Positions 33,855 through 43,462 are shown, counted from the first letter of the stretch. The stretch: 64,000 nt of DNA from an uncultured Thalassotalea sp. (GCA_947502355.1 CANMZP010000004.1:124001-188000); one strand, 5' to 3'. Program-made: numbers and translations. The notes: generated from the letters alone by a model not told the origin.

Positions 33855-36104
33855 ATGAAAACTTTTACGCCTATTTTTATTGGCCTGTGTTTGGCAGGGT
33901 GTGTAAGCACCAATGCCGCATTGGATACACAGGTAACAGACAACACCATCAAGCAGCAACATGTTGACGTTGTTACTAATGATGTCACCCAATTCGTCGA
34001 CCCATTTATTGGCACTGACGGTAAAGGTAAAACCTACCCAGGCGCCACCGTGCCTTACGGTATGGTGCAATTAAGCCCTGATAACGGTCGTCGTGGTTGG
34101 GACTGGATTTCGGGTTACTTCTATCCAGATACCGTGATTGGTGGTTTTAGCCACAAGCATTTATCGGGCACGGGTGCCGGTGATTTATACGATATATCCT
34201 TTATGCCACTTGCCGGTGAAACCAATTTACGGTTGACCAAAGATCAAGACGCAGCAGAGCCGATTGTGTCTAAGTTTAGCCACGAACGTGAGCAGGCAAG
34301 CCCGGGTTATTACCAAGTTTACTTAGATAGCTATGACATTAATGTTGAGCTTACCGCAGGTCTTCGTAGTGGTATTCAACGATACGAATTTGACAGCAAA
34401 TACAACAAGGGTAAGGTAAAACTAGACCTTGGCTATAGCCGTAACTGGGATGGCACGATTGCCACCGAATTAACGGTAATTGATGACTACACCATTGCCG
34501 GTTTCCGTAAATCAACGGGTTGGGCAACGGACCAACGTGTATTTTTCTACACCACGTTCTCAAAACCAATTGCTAAGCAAATTATCACCGCAGACAACAA
34601 CATTATTGAAGGCCAATCAGCTACAGGTAAAAACGTTGAAGGCGTATTTGAGTTTGACTTAACCGATAGCAAAGACGTTGAAGTTCGTACCGCGATTAGC
34701 TCGGTAAGCAGTGAAAATGCCAAACAAAATTTATTGGCCGATAACGTTGATAAGCCATTTGATGTACTTCGCGCAGAAGCGAAGCAAACATGGCAAGATA
34801 CGCTGTCACAAATCGAAATTGATGCGTCCGATGACAATAAAGTGCAGTTCTACACTGCCCTTTATCATTCAAACTTAGCGCCTCGCGTATTCTCTGATGT
34901 AAATGGTGAATACAAAGGTCCTGATGGTAACAATCACAAAGTCGATGATCATACGCGTTATGATTTCTTCTCGCTTTGGGATACCTTCCGCGCATTACAC
35001 CCATTTAAAACCATTGTCGATACCAAGCACACAGACGACATGATGGACTCCATCATGGATCATTACGAAGTGTACGGCCTGTTACCGGTATGGAACTTCG
35101 AAGGCAACGAAACCGATATGATGATGGGTTACCACGCGGTGCCGGTTATTGCCGATGCGTACTTAAAAGGCATTATTGATATTGATGGCGAAGAATTGCT
35201 AATCGCAATGAAGAAAAGCGCCATGCAAGATGACTTTGGTATTAAGTCATACAAAAAATTAGGTTACGTACCACATGAAGAAAAGAGCTGGAACGTATCT
35301 TTAACGCTAGAATATGCGTTTGATGACTACGCGATTGCGCAGGTTGCCAAGAAGCTTGGTAAGCAAGATGATTACCAATACTTCATGGATCGTTCTAAGA
35401 ACTACATGAACCATTTCGATCCAGAAGCTGGCTTTATGCGTGCCAAAGGTTTAAATGGTGAATTTAAAGCAGGTTTCAATCCGGTAGCCTACCATCCAGA
35501 AGATTACTGTGAAGCAAACGCTTGGCAATACACTTTCTTTGTACCACACGATGTACAAGGGATGATTGATATTTATGGTGGCGATAAAGCATTCGGCGCT
35601 AAAATTGATGAAATGTTTGCCACCAATCAAGCCGAAGGTGAATTACCGGAATGGATCTCTGGTTACATTGGCCAGTACGTACACGGCAATGAGCCAGCGC
35701 ATCACGTACCTTACCTATACCAATACGTTGGCGAAGGGCACAAAACCCAAGCGCTTGTACGTAAGGTAATGGACGAGTTATATACCACCAAGCCAGATGG
35801 TTTAGCGGGTAACGAAGATGCAGGTCAAATGTCGGCCTGGTACATGTTTAGTGCCTTAGGTTTCTACCCAGTTAACCCAGTTTCGGGCGAATACGTGTTA
35901 GGTAGCCCAGAAGTGAACAATGCGGTGATTAACCTTGAAAACGGTAACACCTTCACGGTTAAAACCGAAAACCAGTCACCAAGCAATGTTTATGTTGAAA
36001 AAGTATTATTAAACGGCGAAACGCTTGATCGTACTTTTATCCGTCATAATGAAATTATGGACGGTGGTGAACTGACCTTTATCATGAGCGGAGAAGCGAA
36101 ATAA
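33855..36104 (+). CDS. GH92 alpha-mannosidase lipoprotein (GH92-4)
   Basis: A 749-residue GH92 enzyme with lipoprotein signal ending CLAGC (Cys about residue 16). It shows DPFIGTDGKGKTYPGATVPYGMVQLSP, the acid motif HGNEPAHH (Glu613) and NEDAGQMSAWYMFSALGFYP (Asp655), so it should be active. It resembles GH92-2 closely in length and motif spacing. Its stop shares a base with the start of GH92-5 (TAATG at 36102-36106), which means coupled translation. AAGG at 33842-33845 precedes the ATG. Accessory domains are absent. Confidence 0.94.
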   Translation: MKTFTPIFIGLCLAGCVSTNAALDTQVTDNTIKQQHVDVVTNDVTQFVDPFIGTDGKGKTYPGATVPYGMVQLSPDNGRRGWDWISGYFYPDTVIGGFSHKHLSGTGAGDLYDISFMPLAGETNLRLTKDQDAAEPIVSKFSHEREQASPGYYQVYLDSYDINVELTAGLRSGIQRYEFDSKYNKGKVKLDLGYSRNWDGTIATELTVIDDYTIAGFRKSTGWATDQRVFFYTTFSKPIAKQIITADNNIIEGQSATGKNVEGVFEFDLTDSKDVEVRTAISSVSSENAKQNLLADNVDKPFDVLRAEAKQTWQDTLSQIEIDASDDNKVQFYTALYHSNLAPRVFSDVNGEYKGPDGNNHKVDDHTRYDFFSLWDTFRALHPFKTIVDTKHTDDMMDSIMDHYEVYGLLPVWNFEGNETDMMMGYHAVPVIADAYLKGIIDIDGEELLIAMKKSAMQDDFGIKSYKKLGYVPHEEKSWNVSLTLEYAFDDYAIAQVAKKLGKQDDYQYFMDRSKNYMNHFDPEAGFMRAKGLNGEFKAGFNPVAYHPEDYCEANAWQYTFFVPHDVQGMIDIYGGDKAFGAKIDEMFATNQAEGELPEWISGYIGQYVHGNEPAHHVPYLYQYVGEGHKTQALVRKVMDELYTTKPDGLAGNEDAGQMSAWYMFSALGFYPVNPVSGEYVLGSPEVNNAVINLENGNTFTVKTENQSPSNVYVEKVLLNGETLDRTFIRHNEIMDGGELTFIMSGEAK

Positions 36105-38353
36105 TGAAACAGTTATTAGCTGGTGCACTTATCGCAATGTCAGCAGGGCAGGCCCTTGCTGAAGACGTAACAAAATACGTTAACCCATTTATTGGTACCT
36201 CAAACTTTGGTGCGACTAACCCTGGTGCACAATTCCCTAATGGTATGGCATCGGTTGTACCATTTAACGTAGCGCACGGCGGTGAATTAACTAAGTTTGA
36301 AAAAGATGCGGCTTGGAACTCGCGTGGTTACATTAGCGAAAATAAATACCTTACCGGTTTTAGTCATGTAAACCTTAGTGGTGTGGGGTGTCCTGACTTA
36401 GGTACGGTTATTACCATGCCAACTTCTGGCAAGTTGGTGATTGACCCTAAAGTTAACGGTAGCCAATACACTAATGAAGTGGCACATCCGGGATATTATT
36501 CGAATGAGCTAACCAAATACGACATCAAAACGGAAGTAAGTAGCACGCTACGTACCGGTATTAGCCGTTACACCTTCAAAGAAGGTCAGGCCAACATTTT
36601 ATTGAATCTTGGTCTTGGTTTAACCAACGAAACCGGTGGCATGGTAAAAGTAAATTCTGCTACCGAGGTTGAAGGCTACCGCATGAACGGTACGTTCTGT
36701 TACCACCCAGAAGATGTTCGCCCAGTGTACTTTGTGGCGGAGTTCAGTAAGCCGGCTGAACACTATGGCGCATGGAAGAAAATGCCAAAGTATATTGCCG
36801 TTGAAGGCGATTGGATTGGTTACAATGATGCCTACAAGCCATACGAAAGCTTCCGTCAAGAAGTGGCTGGCGACGATGTGGGCGCTTACTTCAGTTATGA
36901 TGTAGAAGACGGTGAAACGGTTGAAGTGAAAGTGGGTATTTCATACGTGAGTATTGAAAATGCACGCAAAAACTTACACGCAGAGCAGCCGGACTTTGAT
37001 TTTGATGGTACCGTAAAGGCTTCAAAAGACAAGTGGCAGGAAATGCTAGGCCGCGTTGAAGTGGAAGGCAGCCTTAATCATAAAACCATTTTCTACAGTG
37101 GCTTGTATCACACCCTAATTCACCCAAATATCTTCCAGGATGTTAACGGTGATTATCCATTAAATGGCCAGCATGGTGTGGGCAATAGCGATGGCGATAA
37201 TCGTTACACCGTGTACTCTTTATGGGATACCAACCGTAACGTGCATCCGCTATTAAGCTTACTTTACCCAGAATTGCAATCAGACATGGTTAACTCTATG
37301 GTTGATATGGCTGAAGAAAGCGGTTGGTTGCCTAAATGGGAGCTGCTTGGCATGGAAACGCAAGTCATGGTAGGCGATCCGGCAACACCGGTTATTGCCG
37401 ATACCTACTTACGTGGTATCCGTGACTTTGACGTGGATAAAGCATACAAATACGCGACGAAAGCGGCGGATGTACGCAACAATAACTTACTACGTCCTGA
37501 AAACGATCAATACCTAAACCTTGGTTATGTGGCCGTTGACGGTGAAGAGCAGTACGGTGGTAGTGTCTCTACCAGTCTTGAATACTACATTGCTGACTGG
37601 AACTTAGGGCAACTTGCTAAAGCCCTTGGTAAAAACAATGACGCGAACAAGTACCACGCGCAATCGATGGGTTACAAAAAGTTATTTGATAGCGAAACCG
37701 GCATGCTGCGACCTAAACATATTGATGGCAAATGGTTATCACCTTACGATCCAGAATTAGGTCGCAACTTTGAGCCAGCACCTGGTTACATTGAAGGTAA
37801 CGCATGGAACTACCGTTTCTATGTGCCACACGATATGCGTGGTTTAATTGGCCTCCTTGGCGGCGAGCAAGCATTCTTAACGCAATTAGAGAAAACCTTT
37901 GCAACGGATAACTTTGATATGGCCAACGAGCCGGACATTACCTACCCGTTCCTGTTTAACTACATTAAAGGCGATGAGTGGCGCACAAGCCAATACGTGC
38001 ACAACTTAATTGAAGAGCACTTTACTAATAAGCCTGCAGGTCTTCCTGGTAACGATGATACCGGTACGATGTCAGCTTGGTTAGTGTACTCAATGATGGG
38101 CTTCTACCCAGTATCTCCGGGCGATATGGATTACGCGTTATTTGCACCAGTATTTGACAAGGTAACCATTCACCTAGATGACAAATACTACAACGGCAAA
38201 ACCATTACCATCAGCAAAGATGCCGGTAAGGTTGCCAACAAGCGCATTGACGCCATTGAACTAAATGGCAAGAAACTGCCGGGTTACTTTCTTGATCACC
38301 AGCAGTTAACCAAAGGTGGGAATTTACACTTTAGTTTGACCACAAATAAGTAA
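36104..38353 (+). CDS. GH92 alpha-mannosidase, non-lipoprotein branch (GH92-5)
   Basis: A 749-residue GH92 enzyme that differs from the other four: it has a normal signal peptide (cleavage about ALA|ED, residue 19) with no lipobox, so it should be soluble in the periplasm or secreted. Motifs are NPFIGTSNFGATNPGAQFPNGM, then ANEPDITYP (acid Glu609, in the ANEPD form instead of HGNEP) and NDDTGTMSAWLVYSMMGFYP (Asp652). These belong to a separate GH92 branch, so its linkage preference probably complements GH92-2 and -4. Translationally coupled to GH92-4. A terminator follows. Confidence 0.92.
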   Translation: MKQLLAGALIAMSAGQALAEDVTKYVNPFIGTSNFGATNPGAQFPNGMASVVPFNVAHGGELTKFEKDAAWNSRGYISENKYLTGFSHVNLSGVGCPDLGTVITMPTSGKLVIDPKVNGSQYTNEVAHPGYYSNELTKYDIKTEVSSTLRTGISRYTFKEGQANILLNLGLGLTNETGGMVKVNSATEVEGYRMNGTFCYHPEDVRPVYFVAEFSKPAEHYGAWKKMPKYIAVEGDWIGYNDAYKPYESFRQEVAGDDVGAYFSYDVEDGETVEVKVGISYVSIENARKNLHAEQPDFDFDGTVKASKDKWQEMLGRVEVEGSLNHKTIFYSGLYHTLIHPNIFQDVNGDYPLNGQHGVGNSDGDNRYTVYSLWDTNRNVHPLLSLLYPELQSDMVNSMVDMAEESGWLPKWELLGMETQVMVGDPATPVIADTYLRGIRDFDVDKAYKYATKAADVRNNNLLRPENDQYLNLGYVAVDGEEQYGGSVSTSLEYYIADWNLGQLAKALGKNNDANKYHAQSMGYKKLFDSETGMLRPKHIDGKWLSPYDPELGRNFEPAPGYIEGNAWNYRFYVPHDMRGLIGLLGGEQAFLTQLEKTFATDNFDMANEPDITYPFLFNYIKGDEWRTSQYVHNLIEEHFTNKPAGLPGNDDTGTMSAWLVYSMMGFYPVSPGDMDYALFAPVFDKVTIHLDDKYYNGKTITISKDAGKVANKRIDAIELNGKKLPGYFLDHQQLTKGGNLHFSLTTNK

Positions 38354-38385
38354 TTTCCCCACACAAACGATATAATCAACTAATT

Positions 38386-38423
38386 AAAAGCAATGCCGTT
38401 TATAACGAGCATTGCTTTTCTTG
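38386..38423 (+). terminator. Terminator or attenuator between GH92-5 and manA
   Basis: A perfect 11-bp stem (AAAAGCAATGC at 38386-38396, GCATTGCTTTT at 38409-38419) with a 12-base loop. It sits where a longer version of the manA frame would begin, which argues for the later manA start. Confidence 0.75.
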
Positions 38424-38440
38424 TAAAAATGGATAGAGAA

Positions 38441-39640
38441 ATGAACAACATTTTCCCACTACAAAACGACATTCAAAACTACGGCTGGGGCGATAAAACC
38501 GCCTTAAATGAGCTATTTGGCATCGAAAACCCGAGCAATGAACCACAAGCGGAAATTTGGATGGGTGCCCACCCGAAAGCGCCTTCAACGGTTGTGCAAG
38601 GTGATGTAAAAACGTCATTGTTTGAGGCCATTAAAGCCAGCCCGGTAACCATTCTTGGTGAAAATGTCGCGCAAGATTTTAATAATCAATTACCATTTTT
38701 ATTTAAGGTATTAAACGCGGGCGAGCCGTTATCTATTCAATCGCACCCTTCGTTAGCGCAGGCCAAAGTCGGCTTCGAACTTGAAAATAAAGCGGGCATT
38801 GCCCTTGATGCGTTTAACCGAAACTACAAAGACGATAACCATAAGCCAGAGTTGATTTGTGCCTTAACACCATTTAAAGCGATGAATGGTTTCCGTCAAA
38901 TTTCACACCTTATTGCTTTGTTAGAGCAAATTGACAGTGACATTTTGGCCATCGCTTTGACCGAATTTAAACAAAATGCAACGACCGAAGGCCTAAAACA
39001 CTTCTATACTTGGATGATGAATTTGGCTGGCGATGATGTGTTAGCACTTACCAATGCGGCTATTTCGACGGCGCAAAACAACGAAGATGATTTGGCATTT
39101 GCTACCTTATTGTATCTAAATTCGTTTTACCCGAACGATATTGGTATTATGTGCGCCATTATGCTGAACGTGGTTGAATTACAACCGGGTCAAGCCATGT
39201 ATTTAGACGCGGGTGAATTGCACGCTTACCTTAAAGGTGTTGGCATGGAAATCATGGCCAATTCGGATAACGTATTACGTGGTGGTTTAACGCCGAAGCA
39301 CGTAGATGTGCCAGAATTACTAAGCACGTTGTCGTTTAATCACGGCGATGTGGATATTTTAACGCCAAATGCAACGGATAACTGTTGTGAGCGAATGTAC
39401 GCTACACCTGTGAGCGAATTTGACTTCTCGGTGATTGAATTAGCCTGTGATTGCCAGTGTACCTATCCGGTAAATAGCGTGGAAATTTTATTCTGTGCAC
39501 AAGGTGGCGGTACCATCACTAGCGAATTAGGCTCACAAGACATTAAAGTAGGGCAATCATTTATTGTGCCAGCTAATGTAAACGCCTATCAATTATCGGG
39601 CGAAATGAAAGTTTTTAAAGCAAGTGTTCCGCAAGCCTAA
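38441..39640 (+). CDS. manA: Mannose-6-phosphate isomerase, class I
   Basis: A 399-residue type I phosphomannose isomerase, a zinc cupin enzyme converting mannose-6-phosphate to fructose-6-phosphate. The frame is open from 38393, but that start lies in the terminator hairpin. The ATG at 38441, preceded by GGATAGAG, begins the family sequence (FPLQNDIQNYGWGDKTAL). Other signs are EIWMGAHPKAPS, PFLFKVLNAGEPLSIQSHPS (zinc ligands Gln and His), DDNHKPELICALTPF and DAGELHAYLKGVGMEIMANSDNVLRGGLTPKH. It links the locus to glycolysis by using the product of mannose phosphorylation. The hexokinase gene follows 61 bases later. Confidence 0.96.
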   Translation: MNNIFPLQNDIQNYGWGDKTALNELFGIENPSNEPQAEIWMGAHPKAPSTVVQGDVKTSLFEAIKASPVTILGENVAQDFNNQLPFLFKVLNAGEPLSIQSHPSLAQAKVGFELENKAGIALDAFNRNYKDDNHKPELICALTPFKAMNGFRQISHLIALLEQIDSDILAIALTEFKQNATTEGLKHFYTWMMNLAGDDVLALTNAAISTAQNNEDDLAFATLLYLNSFYPNDIGIMCAIMLNVVELQPGQAMYLDAGELHAYLKGVGMEIMANSDNVLRGGLTPKHVDVPELLSTLSFNHGDVDILTPNATDNCCERMYATPVSEFDFSVIELACDCQCTYPVNSVEILFCAQGGGTITSELGSQDIKVGQSFIVPANVNAYQLSGEMKVFKASVPQA

Positions 39641-39701
39641 TCAATAACTTTGGTTTAGCAGGACGCTTGTAAATATTTATCAAGAAATATCTGGATAGAA
39701 A

Positions 39702-41000
39702 ATGAAAATACAAAACCAACAACTTAAACAGTTTTTGTCGGCGAACCAATTGCTTGCAGACGCAATTGATAGCAAGCAACTGCTAAACAATTTTATTGAT
39801 GAAATGAACAAAGGCTTGCAAAAGCAAGACTCGTCATTAGCCATGTTATCGTCACATATTGGCATCGACAGCAATATTAGCGCTAACAAGCCGGTGATTG
39901 TGCTAGATGCAGGCGGTACAAACTTACGTGTATGTACGGTGTACTTTAATACCGATGGCACACCCGTAATGGACAACTTTGCGACTTACACTATGCCAGG
40001 CATTGAAAAGGCACTGAGCAGAGACGAATTCTATGAAACCATTTGTGGTTACCTAGAGCCAGTGATTGAATTGTCTGACACCATCAGCTTTTGTTTTTCA
40101 TACCCAACAGAAATTGCTGCCAACAAAGACGGTAAATTATTGTACTGGACCAAAGAGGTAGAAGTACCGGAAGTGGTTGGTGAGTACATTGGCGAAGGCT
40201 TAGTCAATGCCCTTGTTGCCAAAGGCCACAAAAAGAAAAACATCTTGTTGCTAAATGACACCGTAGCAACGTTATTAGCCGGTAAAGCATTTGGCGAACA
40301 ACGTGGCTGTGAAGGCTATGTTGGTCTTATCTTAGGTACCGGTACCAACACTGCTTATGTTGAAGCCAATGCTAATATTGCGGACTTTGACAGTAGTTAC
40401 GGCTCGCAAATTATCAATATTGAATCAGGTAACTTTAATAAATTACCGGTAGGCGAAATTGATAAGCTGTTAGACAATACCACAGCAAACCCTGGTCAAT
40501 ACTTGTTCGAGAAAATGATCTCAGGACGCTATTTAGGCGCGACGGCAAGTATTGCCTTAAATGAAGCAGTAAAAGCGGGCCTATTAAGCTCCGATACTGC
40601 GGATTTATTAGATACCAAGGGCGAGCTTATGTCGGCGGCATTAAGCAAATTATTGGAAAATCCAAACGTATTTAACCGAGATGTGTTTGGCGGAAAAATT
40701 GCCGATGAAGACTTAAGTACGATTTACTTAATCGTCGAGTCTTTGGTTGAACGTGCAGCCAAGTTTACCTCAATCAACATGGCGGCAACTGCGCTGAAAA
40801 TGAACGTAGGCCATGATCCACTGCACCCGGTATGCATCAACGCTGATGGTTCAACGTACTTTAAACTGCATGGTTTTAGAGCCAAGTGTGAAGCCTACTT
40901 ACGTGAAATTTTAGACGAGCAGGGTGTGCACTTTATCGTCACCAATACCGATAATGCCCCCGTAATTGGAACGGCTATTGCTGGTGTCATTTCTCACTAG
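39702..41000 (+). CDS. Eukaryotic-type hexokinase family kinase
   Basis: A 432-residue protein of the classical hexokinase family (two-domain actin-like fold), which is common in eukaryotes and uncommon in Proteobacteria. The phosphate-1 loop is VLDAGGTNLRV (Asp69-Gly72), the sugar-binding strip contains SFCFSYPTE (about 128-136), LNDTVATLLAG (about 185-195, with the catalytic Asp) follows, and LILGTGTNTAYVE is phosphate 2. No export signal. Co-transcribed with manA 61 bases upstream, it most likely phosphorylates mannose (and perhaps glucose) to the 6-phosphate that ManA uses. Specificity for mannose is inferred from context, not from residues. Functional overlap with the ROK kinase at 43463-44554 is likely. 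Confidence 0.88.
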   Translation: MKIQNQQLKQFLSANQLLADAIDSKQLLNNFIDEMNKGLQKQDSSLAMLSSHIGIDSNISANKPVIVLDAGGTNLRVCTVYFNTDGTPVMDNFATYTMPGIEKALSRDEFYETICGYLEPVIELSDTISFCFSYPTEIAANKDGKLLYWTKEVEVPEVVGEYIGEGLVNALVAKGHKKKNILLLNDTVATLLAGKAFGEQRGCEGYVGLILGTGTNTAYVEANANIADFDSSYGSQIINIESGNFNKLPVGEIDKLLDNTTANPGQYLFEKMISGRYLGATASIALNEAVKAGLLSSDTADLLDTKGELMSAALSKLLENPNVFNRDVFGGKIADEDLSTIYLIVESLVERAAKFTSINMAATALKMNVGHDPLHPVCINADGSTYFKLHGFRAKCEAYLREILDEQGVHFIVTNTDNAPVIGTAIAGVISH

Positions 41001-41037
41001 TTATGTCGTATTAGCTAATAACGCAAGTTACGAATAG

Positions 41038-41068
41038 AAAAGGGTTACTCAAATGAGTAACCCTTTTT
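41038..41068. terminator. Shared bidirectional terminator
   Basis: A perfect 13-bp stem (41038-41050 with 41055-41067, loop AAAT), beginning with AAAA and ending with TTTT. It lies between the convergent hexokinase and RTX-protein genes and can serve both. Confidence 0.92.
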
Positions 41069-41100
41069 AGTTTGCCTGTGTTTTTAATAAGTCAGCATTC

Positions 41101-43101
41101 TTAGTATTTTAGTTTTCTTAACAGTAAACCACTAAGTAACAACATGAGTAAGCCATGGGTGGTTGAGCCACCGCCCCCTCCACCGCCGTCATTATCTACA
41201 CTTGTGATAGTCCCACCTGTATTTGAATCATCAACATTGTTGTTGATGCTAATATTAATGGTTTGAGAAGTACTGTCCATATAATCACTTGCCGTAACGT
41301 TTATGGCAATTTGTTGTGCACTGTCTACCTTAGGAACCGTAACGGTGATCACATTCGAAGAGGTCGATACGACAGACCCTACACCTGAAGATTGGGATGC
41401 ACTGTATTGCAGTGAATCGCCATCAGCATCGGTTGCGCTAACCTCTATGGTAAAAGTTGTATTTTCGTTTACCGTACGATCTTGAAGAGATTGCAGCTCA
41501 GGTACTTGATTATTTTTTACTAACACAGACATTCTTTCTGGGGTCGATATTAGTGGGTCCGCTACATTAAGCTCTATCGTTACAGACTCATCTTTACTGA
41601 CCGTATCTGCCATCACTTTAACGGGGTTAACGGTACTATTTTCAAACATTAACCCCGAACCAGATATAATTTTCCAATCAAAGGTCAATGGGTCGTTATC
41701 GGGATCAGAAACCGTAGCTTCAAGCATCATTTCCATACCTTCTCGAACAACAGCACTTGCACTTAAAGATACTTCAGGACGTCTATTTGGCGGTGGTGGT
41801 ACTTGAAAAAGTTGATCGGCATATTGAATTTGCTCAACGTCATAAAGTGAATCACTGCCTTCATCACCCGATGATGCCGTAACAAGGTAGGTGCCATCGT
41901 CTAAATAACTCGCTTGATAGTCTGCCATGTTTAACGCGTAAGTTACTGTATCGGTGCCCTCACCGCCATCAATTTTATCATTGCCGGAGCCGCCATTGAA
42001 GGTGTCATCACCGCCATTACCATGTAAGGTATTATCCATAGCGTTTCCCGTGATGGAGTCATTACCACTGCCGCCTTTGGCCACTTCTAAATACGTATTG
42101 GGTAGAATGGTCAAGTTGTTGTAACTTCTATTGGTGTGTTCACCGCCAGCATTGGCATCATAAAAGCCGGTTGGATTCGACGCTATTGAGCTAAAAGAGC
42201 TTGGGCGTAAATCAATGATACTCGCTCGTGTTGCCTGACTCGCATCCAGCGTGTCTGTTCCACTGGTGTCATAAATGGTTTGGTGCTCTTCGATTTCATC
42301 AAAGCTGTACACCGTGTCGCCGCTTTCATTTGTTGGGTTGGCACCATACATATATTGAAGATACACAACATCTAACAACTTTGGCTTGGTTGGTGCGTAC
42401 ACTTCGGAGCTGGTGCTGCCAGAAATGGCTGACATGGCTGTAAAGTATTGATTATTATGCTCACTTGTTAAAGCATCCGTGGTTACAATGGACGTTTTCT
42501 GTAAGCCAAAACCAACCAACACTTCTTTAGTAATTGTCGATAAGGCATTGGCCATATCGTGTTTATAATCGATAATCCAACTGTCTTCATCATCTTCACG
42601 GGTAGAGTCTAGCATTGCTAAATCATCGACATTAATAAAGATGGTAAACCCGACATACTGACAATCTTCAATCGGAGAGTCTGCTTCTGGACAGGAGTAG
42701 GTGATGAGTGATGGGCTGGCTGTCGGGCCATCAGAGGGGGTAAAGGTGATATTAATGCGTTCACCACTGATTTCATCCGCTGCTATCTCATTTACTTCGG
42801 CTAAAGTAACATCATCGATGGACTTCATAATAGATCGAATGGCAGCCATTTCATCTTCACTAAACTCGTGAATATTTAAATCACTATTAAAGGTATAGTT
42901 TATTGAAACTTCAGTTCCAGGTGCTTTAGGCCAGTTCCAACCTTTAGACATTTCTACCGGCAGGGTAGCGCCTAGACCTGTTAAGACATAATTTGTGTCA
43001 ATCGCTTTATATTCTATTGGGGTGGTATTTAAGTCACCATTCGCTAAGACACTGCTAGAAAGCAGACTGAAAGCGAGACCGATAAATAATTTATTATTCA
43101 T
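41101..43101 (-). CDS. Serralysin-like RTX protein with lost zinc site and GlyGly-CTERM tail
   Basis: A 666-residue exported protein (signal ending VLA|NGD). Residues 30-270 resemble the catalytic domain of serralysin-type M10 metalloproteases: LLDVVYLQYMYGANP and a Met-turn-like YFTAMSAI are in place. At the zinc motif HExxHxxGxxH the sequence is KEVLVGFGLQK (residues 192-202): the Glu and Gly remain, but all three His are replaced (Lys192, Val196, Lys202). RTX nonapeptides follow (about 340-385, GGxGxDx type), then two cadherin/Ig-like domains and a C-terminal poly-Gly, hydrophobic helix and RKLKY tail, which is a GlyGly-CTERM signal processed by rhombosortase. It should be cell-surface or secreted and not a zinc protease. 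Relation to the glycan genes is unclear; transcribed leftwards with its own leader. Confidence 0.85.
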   Translation of the reverse strand: MNNKLFIGLAFSLLSSSVLANGDLNTTPIEYKAIDTNYVLTGLGATLPVEMSKGWNWPKAPGTEVSINYTFNSDLNIHEFSEDEMAAIRSIMKSIDDVTLAEVNEIAADEISGERINITFTPSDGPTASPSLITYSCPEADSPIEDCQYVGFTIFINVDDLAMLDSTREDDEDSWIIDYKHDMANALSTITKEVLVGFGLQKTSIVTTDALTSEHNNQYFTAMSAISGSTSSEVYAPTKPKLLDVVYLQYMYGANPTNESGDTVYSFDEIEEHQTIYDTSGTDTLDASQATRASIIDLRPSSFSSIASNPTGFYDANAGGEHTNRSYNNLTILPNTYLEVAKGGSGNDSITGNAMDNTLHGNGGDDTFNGGSGNDKIDGGEGTDTVTYALNMADYQASYLDDGTYLVTASSGDEGSDSLYDVEQIQYADQLFQVPPPPNRRPEVSLSASAVVREGMEMMLEATVSDPDNDPLTFDWKIISGSGLMFENSTVNPVKVMADTVSKDESVTIELNVADPLISTPERMSVLVKNNQVPELQSLQDRTVNENTTFTIEVSATDADGDSLQYSASQSSGVGSVVSTSSNVITVTVPKVDSAQQIAINVTASDYMDSTSQTINISINNNVDDSNTGGTITSVDNDGGGGGGGSTTHGLLMLLLSGLLLRKLKY

Positions 43102-43404
43102 ATTATTTACACTCCTGTGTAATCGTTATTGTTCCTGAACCTCTTGCTCTCGGTTTCAGTAAGCAAGTGATCCTTGTTTCGATTAACAACGGCCCTAGAT
43201 AGCCAGGAATTCCAATTATAGGACACCTAAAAAGGTCTAATGAAACGTAAATTTATTTTTTGAGTAAACCTAATTATTGTGCAAATTTGGGTTTTCGCAA
43301 ATAACAAATCTTTTCGAATTTGTAAAGGGGGAGGTTATTGAGGGGAAAATACAAAAGAATGTCTACTAAGATGAGCAACTGGTTGAATTATATAAATAGT
43401 GATT
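43102..43404 (-). other. Upstream region of the RTX protein gene, possible structured leader
   Basis: About 300 bases without a gene. GGAGTG (43108-43113 on the minus strand) is a plausible ribosome site. A small hairpin (CTTGCT/AGCAAG, 43143-43148 with 43162-43167) and the palindrome GGAATTCC (43207-43214) are visible. I find no LacI-type operator here and cannot match it to a known riboswitch. Confidence 0.35.
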
Positions 43405-43443
43405 CAAAAAAAAGGCAAAGGGACTATAGACCCTTTGCCTTTT
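43405..43443 (-). terminator. Terminator of the MFS-ROK operon
   Basis: A perfect 13-bp stem (43410-43422 with 43431-43443, loop of 8), with an A tract at 43405-43413 that becomes a T tract in the leftward transcript. Confidence 0.9.
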
Positions 43444-43462
43444 ATAGGATATTGCAGAATGA

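Noticed and set aside
43143-43167. c-di-GMP riboswitch before the RTX protein
   Set aside because: The hairpin does not fit the conserved elements of c-di-GMP riboswitches that I know; left as an unassigned leader.
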